From: Rosa chinensis
Lineage: Eukaryota; Streptophyta; Magnoliopsida; Rosales; Rosaceae
Reading direction: 5' to 3'
DNA: 64,000 bases
NCBI RefSeq assembly: GCF_002994745.2
Contig: NW_020126817.1
Span: 124,001-188,000, forward strand
The position numbers and the translations under genes were made by a program. The notes beneath the pieces are model-generated. The model ran no database searches, was not told the origin of the DNA, and saw only the letters and a program-made list of their open reading frames with translations. Below, piece after piece: positions 34,649 through 47,148 of this stretch (the stretch's first letter is position 1; each line of letters starts with the position of its first letter).

Positions 34649-36213
34649 ATGACCGAGCCTTTTAGTTCCTCTACACTAAAGGAAATCGAAGCAAGGCTCG
34701 CTCGCTTGAAGGGTCCTTCACTTCTTGAGCACACAAGCCCTTCCCCTTCAACATACAAAGAGTACACATTTAACGAGCAAGGGAAGCGGACTTACTTTTC
34801 TGAGGAGTCTACATCACCTACACCAAGTCCATCTCCTCCTTCACGTTCACCTTCACCTGTGATTTCGTCCAACTCTACACCACCACCTTCACCACCACCT
34901 GAAGAAGTCGAAGAAGAGAGAATGGCATCTATTAGGGAGCTCTCCACCGCAACTGTTGAAGGAGGACCCCCTACAGGCATAGTATACCCTGCCCCTGCAG
35001 CTGGAAGACAGGCAGAGTTCGAGCTTAAGAGTGGATTGTTGCACAAGCTCCCTATCTTCCATGGCCTCAATATGGAGGATGCTAACAAGCACGTACGAGA
35101 ATTCCAATCTGTTTGTGCAAACATGCAACCACAAGGGGCAGATGAGAACCTTCTTAAGATGAGAGCATTTCCATTCTCTCTAGCTGATAGAGCCAAAGAT
35201 TGGCTATATGAGCTTCCTGCAGGTCGTATCACATCATGGGAAACAATGAGAAAGGCCTTCTTGGAGAAATACTTCCCAGCTTCAAAGGTCATCACACTTA
35301 GGAAGAAGCTTAGTGGAATAGAGCAAGCCCATGATGAGTCATATGCTGCGTACTATGAGAGGTTCAACTCCCTACTTGCACAATGTCCTCAACATCAAAT
35401 GAAGGATGAGACCCTACTTACATGCTTTTACGAAGGACTCTTACCTTGGAAAGGCAAATGCTTGATGCTGCAGCTGGTGGAGCTTTTGTGGATAAGTCAC
35501 CTGCGGTTGGGAGGGAACTTATAGCTAATCGTGCCCTAAACTCCCAACAGTATGAGGGTGTGAGACAACCCACTCGTAGGGTAAATGAGGTGAGCACTAG
35601 TCCTGCCATTGCGGATCAATTGAGCAAACTCACCCTTCTTGTGAACAAGGTGGCGACTACTCAAGGCCATGGAGGACCCTCTGCTTGTGGGGTATGCTTT
35701 ACTCAAGGACATCCTACGGATCAATGTCCTCAACTGAGTGAGAATGGTGGTTGGGAGTCTGTGAATGCTATAGGAGGCTATCAAGGGAACCAAGGGGGTC
35801 CCCCACGTCCAAGGTATGATCCATATTCGAATACCTATAACCCTGGATGGAGGGACCACCCCAACTTCAAGTGGACCAACAATGAAAATGTTCAGAACCC
35901 TCTTGGTGGCAGTTTCCAACGTCCTCAAGGACCTCCTTATCAAAGACCTTACATGCCTCCTCAACACAATGTAGGGAATCCCAATTCTCACTATGATAAG
36001 ACGATAGAGGCATTGACTAATTCTACTCAGGCATTGACTAATGCCACACAGACTTTGCTTCAAGGACAACAGACCAATGCCAAGGACATTGCAGAGCTCA
36101 AGAAGCAAATGGGACAAGTGGTGGACTTCATGACCAAGTTTCATGAGAGTGGTAAGCTTCCGAGCAACACAATTCCAAACCCAAAGGGAGGCTTTGAAGG
36201 TTCCACCAACTGA
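34649..36213 (+). pseudogene. gag: D gag, one-base frameshift, pol absent
   Basis: It starts MTEPFSSSTLKEIEARLARLK as in A. The first frame is open from 34649 to 35524 but leaves the gag frame near 35444, where D has TTACCTTGG and A has TTACCCTTGG (one C missing). The gag frame continues from about 35445 to the TGA at 36211-36213. The second part has the knuckle CGVCFTQGHPTDQC and [14 protein letters not shown]. Gag ends NPKGGFEGSTN, just after the point where A and F continue [10 protein letters not shown], and no protease follows. Without the frameshift it would be a capsid protein of about 520 residues; whether the shift is real or a consensus error cannot be told here. Confidence 0.88.
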
Positions 36214-37871
36214 GGAGAAGAGGAAACCACGTCTAGGCTGAGAAGACGTTAAAACCAAGCGCTACTTGGGAGGCAACCCATGCAAATCAGATTTGCTTTC
36301 TTTATCCTTATCTTTTATTTTTCGTTTTTGCTTTTTGAATTTAGTATTATTTTCGTAAATTTCATCCCTATATGCTTAAGTGTTTCATTGCATGCTTTTA
36401 ATTGATTACATTGAGGACAATGCAATATTTAAGTGTGGGGGAAGGGATTTATATTGAGTCATATATTGAAAAATACAAAAAAATTGAAAAATGTCAAAAA
36501 TTTAAAAATTTTCGTTGCTTTTGTTTTTGTTTTGAGTCTTAGGATGCCCTTTCAACTGTCTAGGATGATTCTATATCTTTGAAATCATGACTAAAAGAGG
36601 ATCACAAAATTGAGATGACTTAAACATGGTATTCTTTGGTTAATTGAGATATATGAAAAATATGTGCCTTGTAGTGGATATGGATTTCGAAACTTTGGTA
36701 CAGAATATGAGCATGTTAGGATGAGTTTTGATTCATAAAAACCCATGTGAGATATTGAGCCCATGTCCCTTTTTCTTGGAGTGAAATGAAAATATATTCT
36801 TATTTTCTTGGCGATGTTTTGATGATCTCATTATTCTTTCATCTTGATTGACTACTTGCCATAGATTAAGTTTGATGGACTAGAGAATGCTAGAATTCGC
36901 TCTTGTGCTTGTTGAGACGTATATCAATACATGGCCCTGATTCTGGAAGGGATAGAGGCATCCTAGGAATTACCACCATTGCCATATAAACTTGTGTCCC
37001 CATTTGTACCCGTCGTGGGACTCCCCTAGATAAGCCCCTTTGAGCCTATACTAAGCCTTTTCGTTCATCACCCTAAAATCCTTAACCATGAAGCTTAGTA
37101 TAGTTACAACCCTACCCTTTGTTCTAAGAACTTAGTGGAGCTATCTTTTGAGACATACTACGTGGGTTTGGTGCTAAAGATGAAAATTGAGAAGAGGTGA
37201 AAGTTCAAGTGTGGGGGTAGACTTGTCCATAAAGAAAAAAAAAATATGTGAAAGCCGTGAAAAATAAAAAGAAAAGAAAATAGTGTACGGCATAAAAAGA
37301 AAAGAAAAGAAAGAAATATTTATGGATTTTAGTCCCCCATACTTAGTAATTTTGGAGTCTGCTTTGAAATGAAGGCCCACTAAAGAAAAATTTGGCCTTT
37401 GTCCATTCACTATAGTTCAGGGGAAGTTTACAATGAAGATTGGGCCCAACATGAAGACATTAGGCCCCTTTTATGTTACCTCTAGGGAAAGTGACGTTTT
37501 TGCAATGCCTTGGTGGATTTCTTGAGGTCTCTACATCTACATATGCTCTACTAGGTTTTTAGGACACATTGATAAATCCTTACCTTTCAGTTCTTTAACC
37601 TTGAGCCTTAACCCATTACAACCCTTGAAAAGACCTTCTTGATCCTTAAGATGGGACAGCCCTTGATGTGGAGATGAGTTACAAGAGTTGAACCTATGGC
37701 TTGGGTCCATCTGTGCAAGTAGTTGGTATCCTTCATGAGATCTTTAAAGAAAATTATACATGTGCTTTCGTTTCTTACATTATGTGATATACTTGCTATC
37801 TTTCACATATACTTGAGTGTATAAGCTTTTAAGCATTGCCTTGAATTCTGAGAGAAGAAAGAGTGGATATG
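36214..37871 (+). other. 3' noncoding region of D, up to E insertion
   Basis: The motif AAGCGCTACTTGGGAGGCAACCC begins at 36257, 44 bp after the gag stop. PPT-like AAGTGTGGGGGAAGGG is at 36431-36446 and a second copy at 37206-37220. The shared block CCCGTCGTGGGAC is at 37009-37021. The region stops at 37871 inside GAGTGGATAT, where E is inserted. The terminal PPT and 3' LTR are not in the window. Confidence 0.8.
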
Positions 37872-40568
37872 TGATACGTGCAAAAGCATTCGCCAATTTA
37901 AACCCTGAAAATGTCGAGCGTTAGTATAGGATAAGCAGGGATCGTTCAAGCCGGGGATTGAGGGTGCTAACATGTGAGAAACAAATCAAAGAAACATAGA
38001 ATATACATTACACAAAAATTAGAATTTTTTACAAGTACAAGCATGCATAAATTTCGAACAACAAAAGAAACAACAAAGAATTAGAGAGCATACATACATT
38101 CACACGAATTTAGAGAGCAAGGAATGAGAGAATAACAAAAATATACAAGTATATATATAGGCATGGACGAAAATAAGAGAGAAAACAAGTTAGAAAAGGT
38201 TTAGAAATCCTACTCCTATTTATACACAATTTACAAGTCCAAATCATATTGGGAATCCATATACAACAAGGATTACTAGTTATATACTAATTAGGATTAC
38301 TTAATTACTAAGAAAACAAATTATTGACCAAGTCAAACATTAAATCCTAAGTCAAAACTAACTCTAACTACTTTCCCTAAAATTTAGGAACCTATCCCTT
38401 AAATTAAGGAGACCTAACAAACTCATAACAAACTCCTAAAAAAACACTAAAACTAAAACAAACACATATTTACTATTCACGGAGACACTATTCACGAATT
38501 AAAAACATTTATTATTTTTTTTATTTATTATTTTTATTTAACTAGGTTAACATGCTACCTAAAAATCTAAGTTAATTTTATTTATTTACACAAACAAGAA
38601 AACATAAAGATGGGGGGTTTTTGAAGATTGAAAACATAAATTTTCAGAAAATAAACAAAGATTGAAAACGTTTTTATTTACATAGGTGGGAAAAGAAGAA
38701 TTTTTGAAGAACAATTTTTCAAGAACTAATCAAGAACAATCCATTCATGCAATCTTTAATCTTTTAGTTACCATGAAACGATATCAACCAAGAAACAAAG
38801 TTACAAGCGCCCAATGTCCCTTATATGACTTCCCTTTACACAATTGAGTAGAACAAGCGCCTAAACAATATACTTCAAATGCAGGTATCACACAATCAAA
38901 GCAACTCATGATCTCATGCATTCGAATCATTAAGCACAAGTGAAAGTTTAGTCAATAAACATGCAAATTCAAGTACTCAAAGCAAGTCTTTTCATTACAT
39001 GCATAATCTGATCTCGACCTTTGTACAAAGCCTTTACTACTTTAACGAACTAGGATCAACAAGCGTTCACCTAATTACTAGCTCCAATTACATGCAATCA
39101 TCCTAAGTTGCGCACCCAAAGAACAAGAACACATAAAAGTTTTCCATAAAACAAAACCAGATTATCATTCCATATTTCGGCAACAAATAAAGATCAAACA
39201 CGCATAAACCAATCAATCATTGAAAAGAACATCAAAATCGCATTCAAAAATCAGAAAGTTATCTCATGGTTTCGGTTTTACACATAAGGAAAACAAAACA
39301 GAAAATACAACTACAAAACACTAAACCGTAAAGAAAACATAGGGAAGATGGTATGAACAACCCTTGACTACGTCCCAAGGTCCAAAGCAGATCCAAGGCA
39401 GCAACACAAGGTAGAATTCACGGCTAGGATGGAGGATGGCACGGCTAGGAACTTGTAGATGCAAAAACCTGAAACTCAAGAGCAAACCGGTGAGAAACGA
39501 AATTGTGGAGAATAATGTGTCAACCCTGAACGTCTAATACACAAGGTATATATAGTAGAACGTCTCAAGGCACTCCCAATTCGTTTCTACTTGGTTTCTC
39601 TTAGTTCGTGTTGATTTAGGACTTCTTTCTCTCAAAACAGATTTCCGGCAGGATTGACCTCAGTCCACTAAAACGGCCATAACTTTCTCTAGAAAATAGC
39701 TATTGATGAGCTGTAAAAAGCTCTGGAAACTAGACATCTGTAGCTTTCCAACCATATAAAGATCATAATTTTCTGAGCTCTGAGCGATTTTTGACACTCC
39801 GTTGAAGTTGACTGATCTGCACAGGCAGATTTCCGAATCTGTAATGGATTTGACTTTTAATGCACAAGTTGAGTCCAATTCGATTTCCCTTTGCATCACA
39901 TGCCTCTCACATGTCTTCCACGCCTATTCTGAAGTAGAAACGTCAAGAACTTGATAGAACCTTCAAGAACCCTCAAGAAATTCCAATCCTTACTCAACAA
40001 GAAGTCCAAATTCCACATTGCTTTGAAATCCGAATTCCTTGTTGCTTTCTCTTCCATGTGCACGGCATATGATCTTCTTGAGACTTCTAGATGCTTCTTG
40101 TACATTCCATAGCTCTCCTAGTATGAGTAGAACTCCATATGCAAGTAGGTTTCCTAGTTGAATACAAACTTCTTTTCTGCGATTCTTCTACACTCTTCCG
40201 GAACCTTCTTGAGTAATCCTTATCCAACAGGGACTCCTTGTCACACTAGGATTCCTTATCTGAGTAGAATTGGGTCTCCCTATTCAAGTAGAACTTCTAA
40301 TTTCCGCGACTTAAGAGTTTGAATCCAAGTCAGCTTCTGATTCCTACTCCAACTAGGATTCCTTTTCCTAGTCAAACTGCGAAAACTTCCATTTCTTCAT
40401 TTCTTTCCATTTCTGCGCCACTTGTGCCTTCCTTAGCCATTTTTGGACTTTGAGACTCCATTTTCACCTGTAAAACACTAACTAAGTTAAATTGATCAAG
40501 ATAAAGGAAATAACTTAGCAAAATATAGGGTTTAAACATTATAAACGTCGCATTTTATGCTCCTATCA
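37872..40568 (-). repeat. 3' LTR of E (2,697 bp)
   Basis: Runs from TGATACGTGCAAAAGC to ATGCTCCTATCA, with the PPT directly to its right. A TATA box is at 39547-39554 (sense CTATATATACC). U5 has CAATCCCCGG. U3 has the inverted repeat ACTAGGA..TCCTAGT around 40361-40385. It is about 540 bp longer than solo LTR S. Confidence 0.92.
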
Positions 40569-43088
40569 AATTCCCCCACACTTAGCTTTTGCTAGTCCCT
40601 TAGCAAAATCAACATAACAACCAAAAGACTACAAAACAAAACAAAGAAACTAACGAAAATTCAAACTAAGTATAGAAAACGAAAACACAAAGACACAAAG
40701 ACTCAAAAACGTAAAACACTTAGAAGACTCAAACGAAAATCAAAACCAGAAACAAAGACCAAGACGTTAACAACACAAATGACTTCTACGCCCTTTAACA
40801 TATTGTCTCAGAAATCTCATACTTTCAAGTCACCAAGATTAGCACTTAACCAAGCATCACATCATCAAGATATTCAAGAGTTAATTACAAGATATAATTC
40901 ACATATAAGCATGTAAGACTTGGGGGTAAACAATGGTGGTGGTTTCTTTAACATATTTCAAACAAGTCATGATTCAAACCTCACATGGATATATCACTCT
41001 TTCTTCTCTCAGATTCAAGGCTCATGCTTAAAAGCTTATCACTCAAGTATATGTGAAAAATAAACAAGTGTATCACATATGTATAAGAAACGAAAGCACA
41101 TTATATATTTTTCTTTTAAAGATCTCATGAAAGATATCAACTACTTGCACAGATGAACCCAAGCCATAAGTTCAACAGTTATAACTCATCTCCACAGATC
41201 AAAGGCTGTCCCATCTTAAGGATCAAAGAGGTCTTACAATTCAAGGTTGTTATGGGGCCAAGGCTTAAGGTTAAAAGAAACGAAGGGATAGGGAAATCAC
41301 AAAGTATCCTAAAAACCTAGTAGAGCACTTGTAGATGTAGAGAGACCATATTTCGAATCCACCAAGCATAGCAAACGCTAAGTATCCTTCAAAGGCTTAT
41401 AAAAGGGCCAAGTACCATTATGTTGGGCCCAAACTTCATTCTAACCTTCTTCCGAACAAGTGAATTGGACAAAGACCAAAATTTTCAACAATGGGCCTTC
41501 AATTTAAAACAAACTCCAAATTCACCAAGTATAGGGGACTAAAATCCATAAACACTTAAACAATATCACACATTTTCTCTTAATTGCCGAAATATTCTTT
41601 TCTTGATAATTTTTTACGATTTCATTCTTTTTTTTTTCTTTTCGGCAATAACATACAAAGATTACATATGGACAAGTCTACCCCCACACTTGAACTTCTT
41701 CATGTCTTCAAAATTCTTCCTTGACGCCAAAACTCCAAGCAAAGTCTCAAAAATATGCTCCACTAAGTCTTTAGAACAAAGGGTAAAGATATAACTATAC
41801 TAGGGTTAAGGTTAAGGAATTTTGAGGGTGATGAAAGAAAAGGCTTAATGTAGGCTCAAAATGGTTAAACTAGGGGAGTCCCACGACGGGCACAATTAGG
41901 GACACAGGCTATATTTGGCTATGGTGGTAAAATCCTAAGTAAGTACCTTTATCCTCTCCAGAATCAGGGCCATATATTGATCATAAACGTCTCAACAAGC
42001 ATAACAGTGAATTCTAGCATTCTCTAGTCCATCAAACTTAATCTATGGCAAGTAGTCAATCAAGATGAAAGAATAATGAGATCAACAAAATCATCGCCAA
42101 GAAAATAAGAGTATAATCATTTTTCATTTAATCACTCAACAAAGAAAGGGCACATGGCTCAAATTCTCACAAGGGTTATTATGAATCACAACTTATCTTC
42201 CACATGTTCATATTCTGTACCAAAGTTACGCATGCACCATATCTACTACACATTCATATGCTTTTCATACATCATAATTAACCAAAGAATATCATCAAAC
42301 ATTATCTCAATCTTGTGATCCTCTTTTAGCCTTAATTTCAGAGATATAAGCTCATCCTAGACAGTTAAAAAGGGCATCCTAAGACTCGATCACAAAACAA
42401 ACAAAAACAACATATAAATGACGCAACAAACATGACAAAAACGTTTGGAACTTAGGGATATTTCCCTTCTCCTTTCGGTAACTCCTTTGAAACATGACCA
42501 GGTGAATAGAGGAACGATTTTGGCGGAGCTCAGCTCACTTGTTTAGCAGGGGACGAGACCCTTTGCTAGCACTTCTCATATCCAAACTAGACCTTAGACA
42601 TCACATCCCATTGGATGCGCCTACGATGAAGAAGATATTTACCCAAAAATCATTTTGACTCTAACAATAAACAAACAAGCAAAACACATAAGTATAAAAC
42701 CGAAATAGTAAACACAAAACTTAAAACAAAAGTTAACGAAAATTTTTTATTTTCTGATTTTTCCGTTTTTTATTTTGTTTTCTTTTTATAACCACAAAAC
42801 TAGCTCCTAAAACAAAGTGAAACGTTAAACCCTTCCCCCACACTTAAATCATGCATTGTCCTCAATGTATAAACAAGTATAAAGCATACAAAGCATCAAT
42901 CAAGCATGGCATAAGAGTTAACGCAAGAAATCTAAAAATAAAGACAAAGTTTTCGAAATAAAAAGAGAAGGGAAGAGTGCAAGAAAGCAAATCTGCGTTG
43001 ATGACTCCTCCACAGCTACGGATGAAATGGGTTGCCTCCCATGCAGCGCTTAATGTTTAAAGTCTTTCACCTAGACTTGCACCTTCAT
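40569..43088 (-). other. 3' noncoding region of E, with structured module
   Basis: The PPT is at 40569-40584, with PPT-like copies at 41679-41692 and 42830-42846 and the shared block GTCCCACGACGGGC at 41878-41891. A leader-type module is at about 42455-42636, including a 75-nt core (42511-42585) also found in the leader and the 3' region of F. The conserved GGGTTGCCTCCC motif at 43029-43040 lies about 50 nt downstream of the pol stop in the sense direction. No env-like open frame is visible. Confidence 0.8.
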
Positions 43089-44976
43089 TTACTCTTCTGG
43101 TTGTGGCGCCTCTTGGAGGGGTACATCCTCCACATTATGCTCCACAAACGCCTCATAGTAAGGCTTAAGACGATGTCCATTCACTTTGAATTCCGCTCCA
43201 GTTATATGACTCTTTATCTGTATAGCACCATGAGGAAAGACATTAGTAACTATAAAAGGACCAACCCATCTAGAACGTAACTTACCAGGAAAAAGTCTCA
43301 ATCTAGAATGAAATAAAAGAACTTTTTGACCAATTACAAAGGTCTTTCCACGAATCATCTTATCATGAAAAGCCTTTGTCTTTTCCTTGTAAATCCGTGC
43401 ACTATCATAGGCATCATTCCGAATTTCCTCAAGCTCATTGAGTTGCAATTTCCTATGAAGTCCAGCTTCATCCAATTCCATGTTGAATGTCTTGATTGCC
43501 CACCAAGCTCGATGCTCCAACTCCACAGGTAAGTGACACGGTTTCCCATACACCAAACGAAATGGTGACATCCCAATTGGTGTCTTGAAAGCCGTCCTAT
43601 ATGCCCAAAGAGCATCCTCCAAACGTTGGCTCCAATCCTTCCTTGAAGGACCCACGGTTTTCTCAAGTATCCTCTTGATCTCCCTATTTGAAACTTCTGC
43701 TTGTCCACTTGTTTGAGGATGATAAGGCGTTGAAACCTTATGGGTCACATGATACTTCCTAAGCAACGCTTCAATGGTCTTGTTGCAAAAGTGAGAACCT
43801 CCATCACTAATGAGTGCTCTAGGCATGCCAAACCTACTAAAAATATTAGACTTTATAAACTCTGCAACAACCTTAGAATCATTAGTCCTGGTGGCTTTCG
43901 CTTCCACCCACTTAGAAACATAATCAACAGCCAAGAGAATATAAAGGAACCCATTAGATGAAGGAAAAGGACCCATGAAATCTATACCCAAACATCAAAG
44001 ATTTCGACTATTATAACAGGAGTTAAAGGCATTTGATCTCTAGGTCCTAAATTACCAGTTCTTTGGCACCTATCACATGTCATACAAAATTATATGCATC
44101 TTTAAATATAGTAGGCCAATAAAAACCACATTCCAACACCTTCCTAGCAGTTCTATCCGAGCCAAAGTGACCACCACATTGTTTAGAATGACAAACTCAA
44201 GAATAGCTTTTGTTCATTATTAGGCACACATCTCCTTATCAATTATCAGAACAATATTCCACAAGTAAGGATCATCCCAAACATATTGTCTAGCTAAAAA
44301 CTTAAGTCTATCACGTTGAACACTTAGCATATTACTAGGGAACGTATTGGACACCAAATAATTAACAATATCTGCATACCAAGGCTCACTTACCTGGATT
44401 CCGAAGAGTTGTTCATCCGGAAACATCTCCAAGTGATCTGCCACAACGTTGTCAGAGCCCTTTTTATCCTTGATCTCAACATCAAACTCTTGAAGCAAGA
44501 GTATCCAACGAATTAGCCTAGGTTTTGCCTCCTTCTTTGACATCAGGTACCTCAGAGCTGCATGATCAGAATAAATAATAACTTTAGTACCCAACAAATA
44601 AGATCGAAATTTTTCTAAGGCAAAAACAACAGCTAGAAGTTCTTTTTCAGTTGTAGAGTAATTGAGTTGAGCATCATTAAGGGTCCTAGAAGCATAGTAG
44701 ATGGCGTGGGGCTTCTTGTCCCTTCTTTGTCCTAGCACGGCCCCAATGGCATAATCTGAGGCGTCACACATGATCTCAAAGGTAGAGACCAATCTGGTGG
44801 AAGCATAATTGGTGCAGACGTTAGAAGCTCCTTCAAAGTGTTGAATGCTTCTTGCAATCCTCATCAAACTCAAACGCCACTTCCTTTGAAGTAGACGACA
44901 TAGGGGCCTAGAAATCTTGGAAAAATCCTTGATAAAGCGCCTGTAGAAACCTGCATGTCCAAGAAAAGAACGGACC
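43089..44976 (-). pseudogene. pol: E pol, 3' half: RNase H and integrase, frameshifted
   Basis: The intact stretch 43089-43991 has the integrase core: [11 protein letters not shown] (first Asp), ISDGGSHF (second Asp) and [10 protein letters not shown] (Glu), then [20 protein letters not shown] with RWVGPFIVT, the GPF/Y-type C-terminal module. The stretch 44220-44873 has RNase H ([38 protein letters not shown]). Between 43992 and 44976 the frame is broken several times, mostly by one-base losses in short homopolymers relative to F and A. The 5' continuation lies across F at 58534. Confidence 0.9.
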
Positions 44977-47148
44977 TGATACGCTCAAAGCAAGCATATA
45001 ATTTAACCCTTTAAACATCATTAGTAGTATAAGCAAATAGGGATCGTTCTATTCCGGGGATTGAGGGTACACCTGTCAATGTAGGACAATTTAAACAATT
45101 AAAATAAAACAAAGTATAGTATTCACACATATACATATTATTTACGAATTCAAAAGGGGTTTTAGGGTTTGGTTTTCGAAAATTAAAAACAAGAATTAAA
45201 ACTAAGTATGAACAAAAACACAAATACAAGAATGATATGTAAGAAACAAAGATTAAAACCGATTCATGATTAAATTCGAATACAACCTACATTGTTCTTC
45301 CAAGTCATGTGAAAGGAGTTGATCATGTGAAACATTCGAAAGCAAACGATTTCCCATATTTTACTTTTCAATGCTAATTAATCTAAATGAAAGCACATAG
45401 ATTAATCCTATCAAACATGTAATCAAACCCTAGAAAGCTAGTCAATCATACATGTTCAACGCAAGAAGTTCAAGGAAAGGCTATCAACTCAAGTGTACAA
45501 CTTAGTATGAATAAGTTCACCTAATTGCAATCCTCTTCAATTGAATTCGATTTTGTCCAAAACCTTTACTACTTTGATTCAAGTTTACACAAAACGAAAA
45601 GTCGATTTCATGTTCTTAAACCTAGCACCATTATATCAAAACCCTAAGTGTTTCGAACCACATAAGATTAAAATACAAAAGTTATCTATAAAGCAAACTC
45701 AATCGAACAATCACACATAAGCAACTTTGGAATCACAACATAGAAATCGAAAATCCTTAATCAATCATAAATTTTCAGAATATAAACCTTGTTCAAACAT
45801 AAACGTTAACTAGAACAACATCCAACGAAATCAAACAAGGAGAATCAAAAGTGATTACAAGAAAGAAGGTTGAATTACACCGTGAATGGAGAGATGGATG
45901 AATAACTCGAATGATGAACTAATGAAACTCGAAAGCAAGCTTCAAAGTACACGGCTTCAAGGTGGAATGGATGATGATGCTCACGGCCTAAGCTTGCTTC
46001 TTCCTTCCTTGCTTGAAAACGCCAAAAGTTGCACTAGAGAATGGAGAGAGCTTCCGCGCGTAGAGAGAATTTTCTAAATTGTAAAAGTGTGTTTGGAGAC
46101 GTCTAGGGTGAGTGTATATATAGGGAACGGCATGTCTTGGCTTCCAAGCCGTGAGTTTTCTGATTTATTTACCAAGGAATTAAATTAATAATTCCACATG
46201 CCTTCCACCAATGAGAAATTGCCAAGTAAGCCCTAGTGTGTCATCCAACCAATCATAAAACTCCAAGGAGATACCCTAATATATTCTTGCCGAAATTCCT
46301 TGAATATTTTCTGATTTTCTTCTTGATATTTCGGCCAAAACATGCTTAGGGTTTCTAGGAATGAACCTAGACGCAATTTGGTCTCTTTCTTGATTTCTTT
46401 CCTTAAACTCCACCCTAGAAAATCTCTTGCGTAATCTTTGATTCTTCCCTTGATTTTTCACGCCACTTTTGCCTCCTCCTTTTGATTTTCACGGCAATGC
46501 AACCCTAGGGTTTCCTCCATGCGTCACAAACCCTAATTCCATGGGCTTTTGATGGGCCTTGATCCATTTTGCCGAAAATCCATAGAGTTCTTGGGCCTCG
46601 TTGCTTCAACTTCAAGTCTTCTCATCTTCCAACGCAAAACTCATTATTTTTCCATTTCTTTTTCATGGTTGCGTTGGAAACTTGCTCGGAAGCCTTCCTC
46701 CATTTCGCAGGGTTTCCTAGTTGGATTAGGAAAGCTTGTTTCTTCATTTCTGCTCAAATGTGTGGCCCAATTCTTCTCATATTCGTTCGTCTTGATGTTC
46801 GCAAGCTCCTCTTTCCATTCGTGCATTCATTTCCACTTTTTAGCTCGGAGGTCCTGAAAATAGAAACTAATATGAAAAATGGAAACTTACCTAATTTGAA
46901 AAATAGAAACTTTCTAAAATTGAGAAATGGAAAGTTTCTAAAAATGAAAAATAGAAACTTACTAAAAATGAGAAATGAGAAATGAGAAATGAGAAATGAG
47001 AAATGAAGACAAAAATGGAAACTTTCTACAATAAGGAACTTTCCCAATCAAAGAATGGAAACTTTCCCAAACAGGGATTTTTCAAGGAAATGGCGCAGAA
47101 AAATGTAGGGAAATGCAGTTAAAACGTCGCATTAAAATGCTCCTATCA
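44977..47148 (-). repeat. 3' LTR of F (2,172 bp)
   Basis: Runs from TGATACGCTC to CTCCTATCA. A TATA box is at 46115-46122. IR TTGCCGAAATT (46287-46297) pairs with ATATTTCGGCCAA (46326-46338), and TTTCCTAGTTGGATTAGGAAA is at 46713-46733. A GAGAAAT microsatellite lies at about 46968-47000. Relative to the 5' LTR it has six single-base deletions and one insertion, all in short homopolymers. Confidence 0.95.

Larger units (their letters stand above)
30675..37871 (+). mobile_element. Element D: gag-only Athila-type retrotransposon, plus strand
   Basis: 5' LTR 30675-32978, PBS 32984-33004, leader with two modules, a frameshifted gag 34649-36213, then the 3' noncoding region up to the E insertion at 37872. 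Protease, RT, RNase H and integrase are absent. Its gag is almost identical to A gag and both share the LTR end hairpin GTCGCT/AGCGAC, so D is a derivative of the A subfamily. LTR elements that keep only gag have been described in plants as TR-GAG. The 3' LTR should lie beyond the right edge, past E. Confidence 0.9.

Noticed and set aside
42511..42585. Self-cleaving ribozyme (hammerhead) in the conserved 75-nt core
   Set aside because: The hammerhead core CUGANGA with GAAA in the right arrangement is not present.
40569..43088. Possible env-like gene downstream of pol in E and F
   Set aside because: Some Athila elements have one here, but no frame over about 80 codons is conserved on the sense strand and no signal peptide or membrane segment was found.
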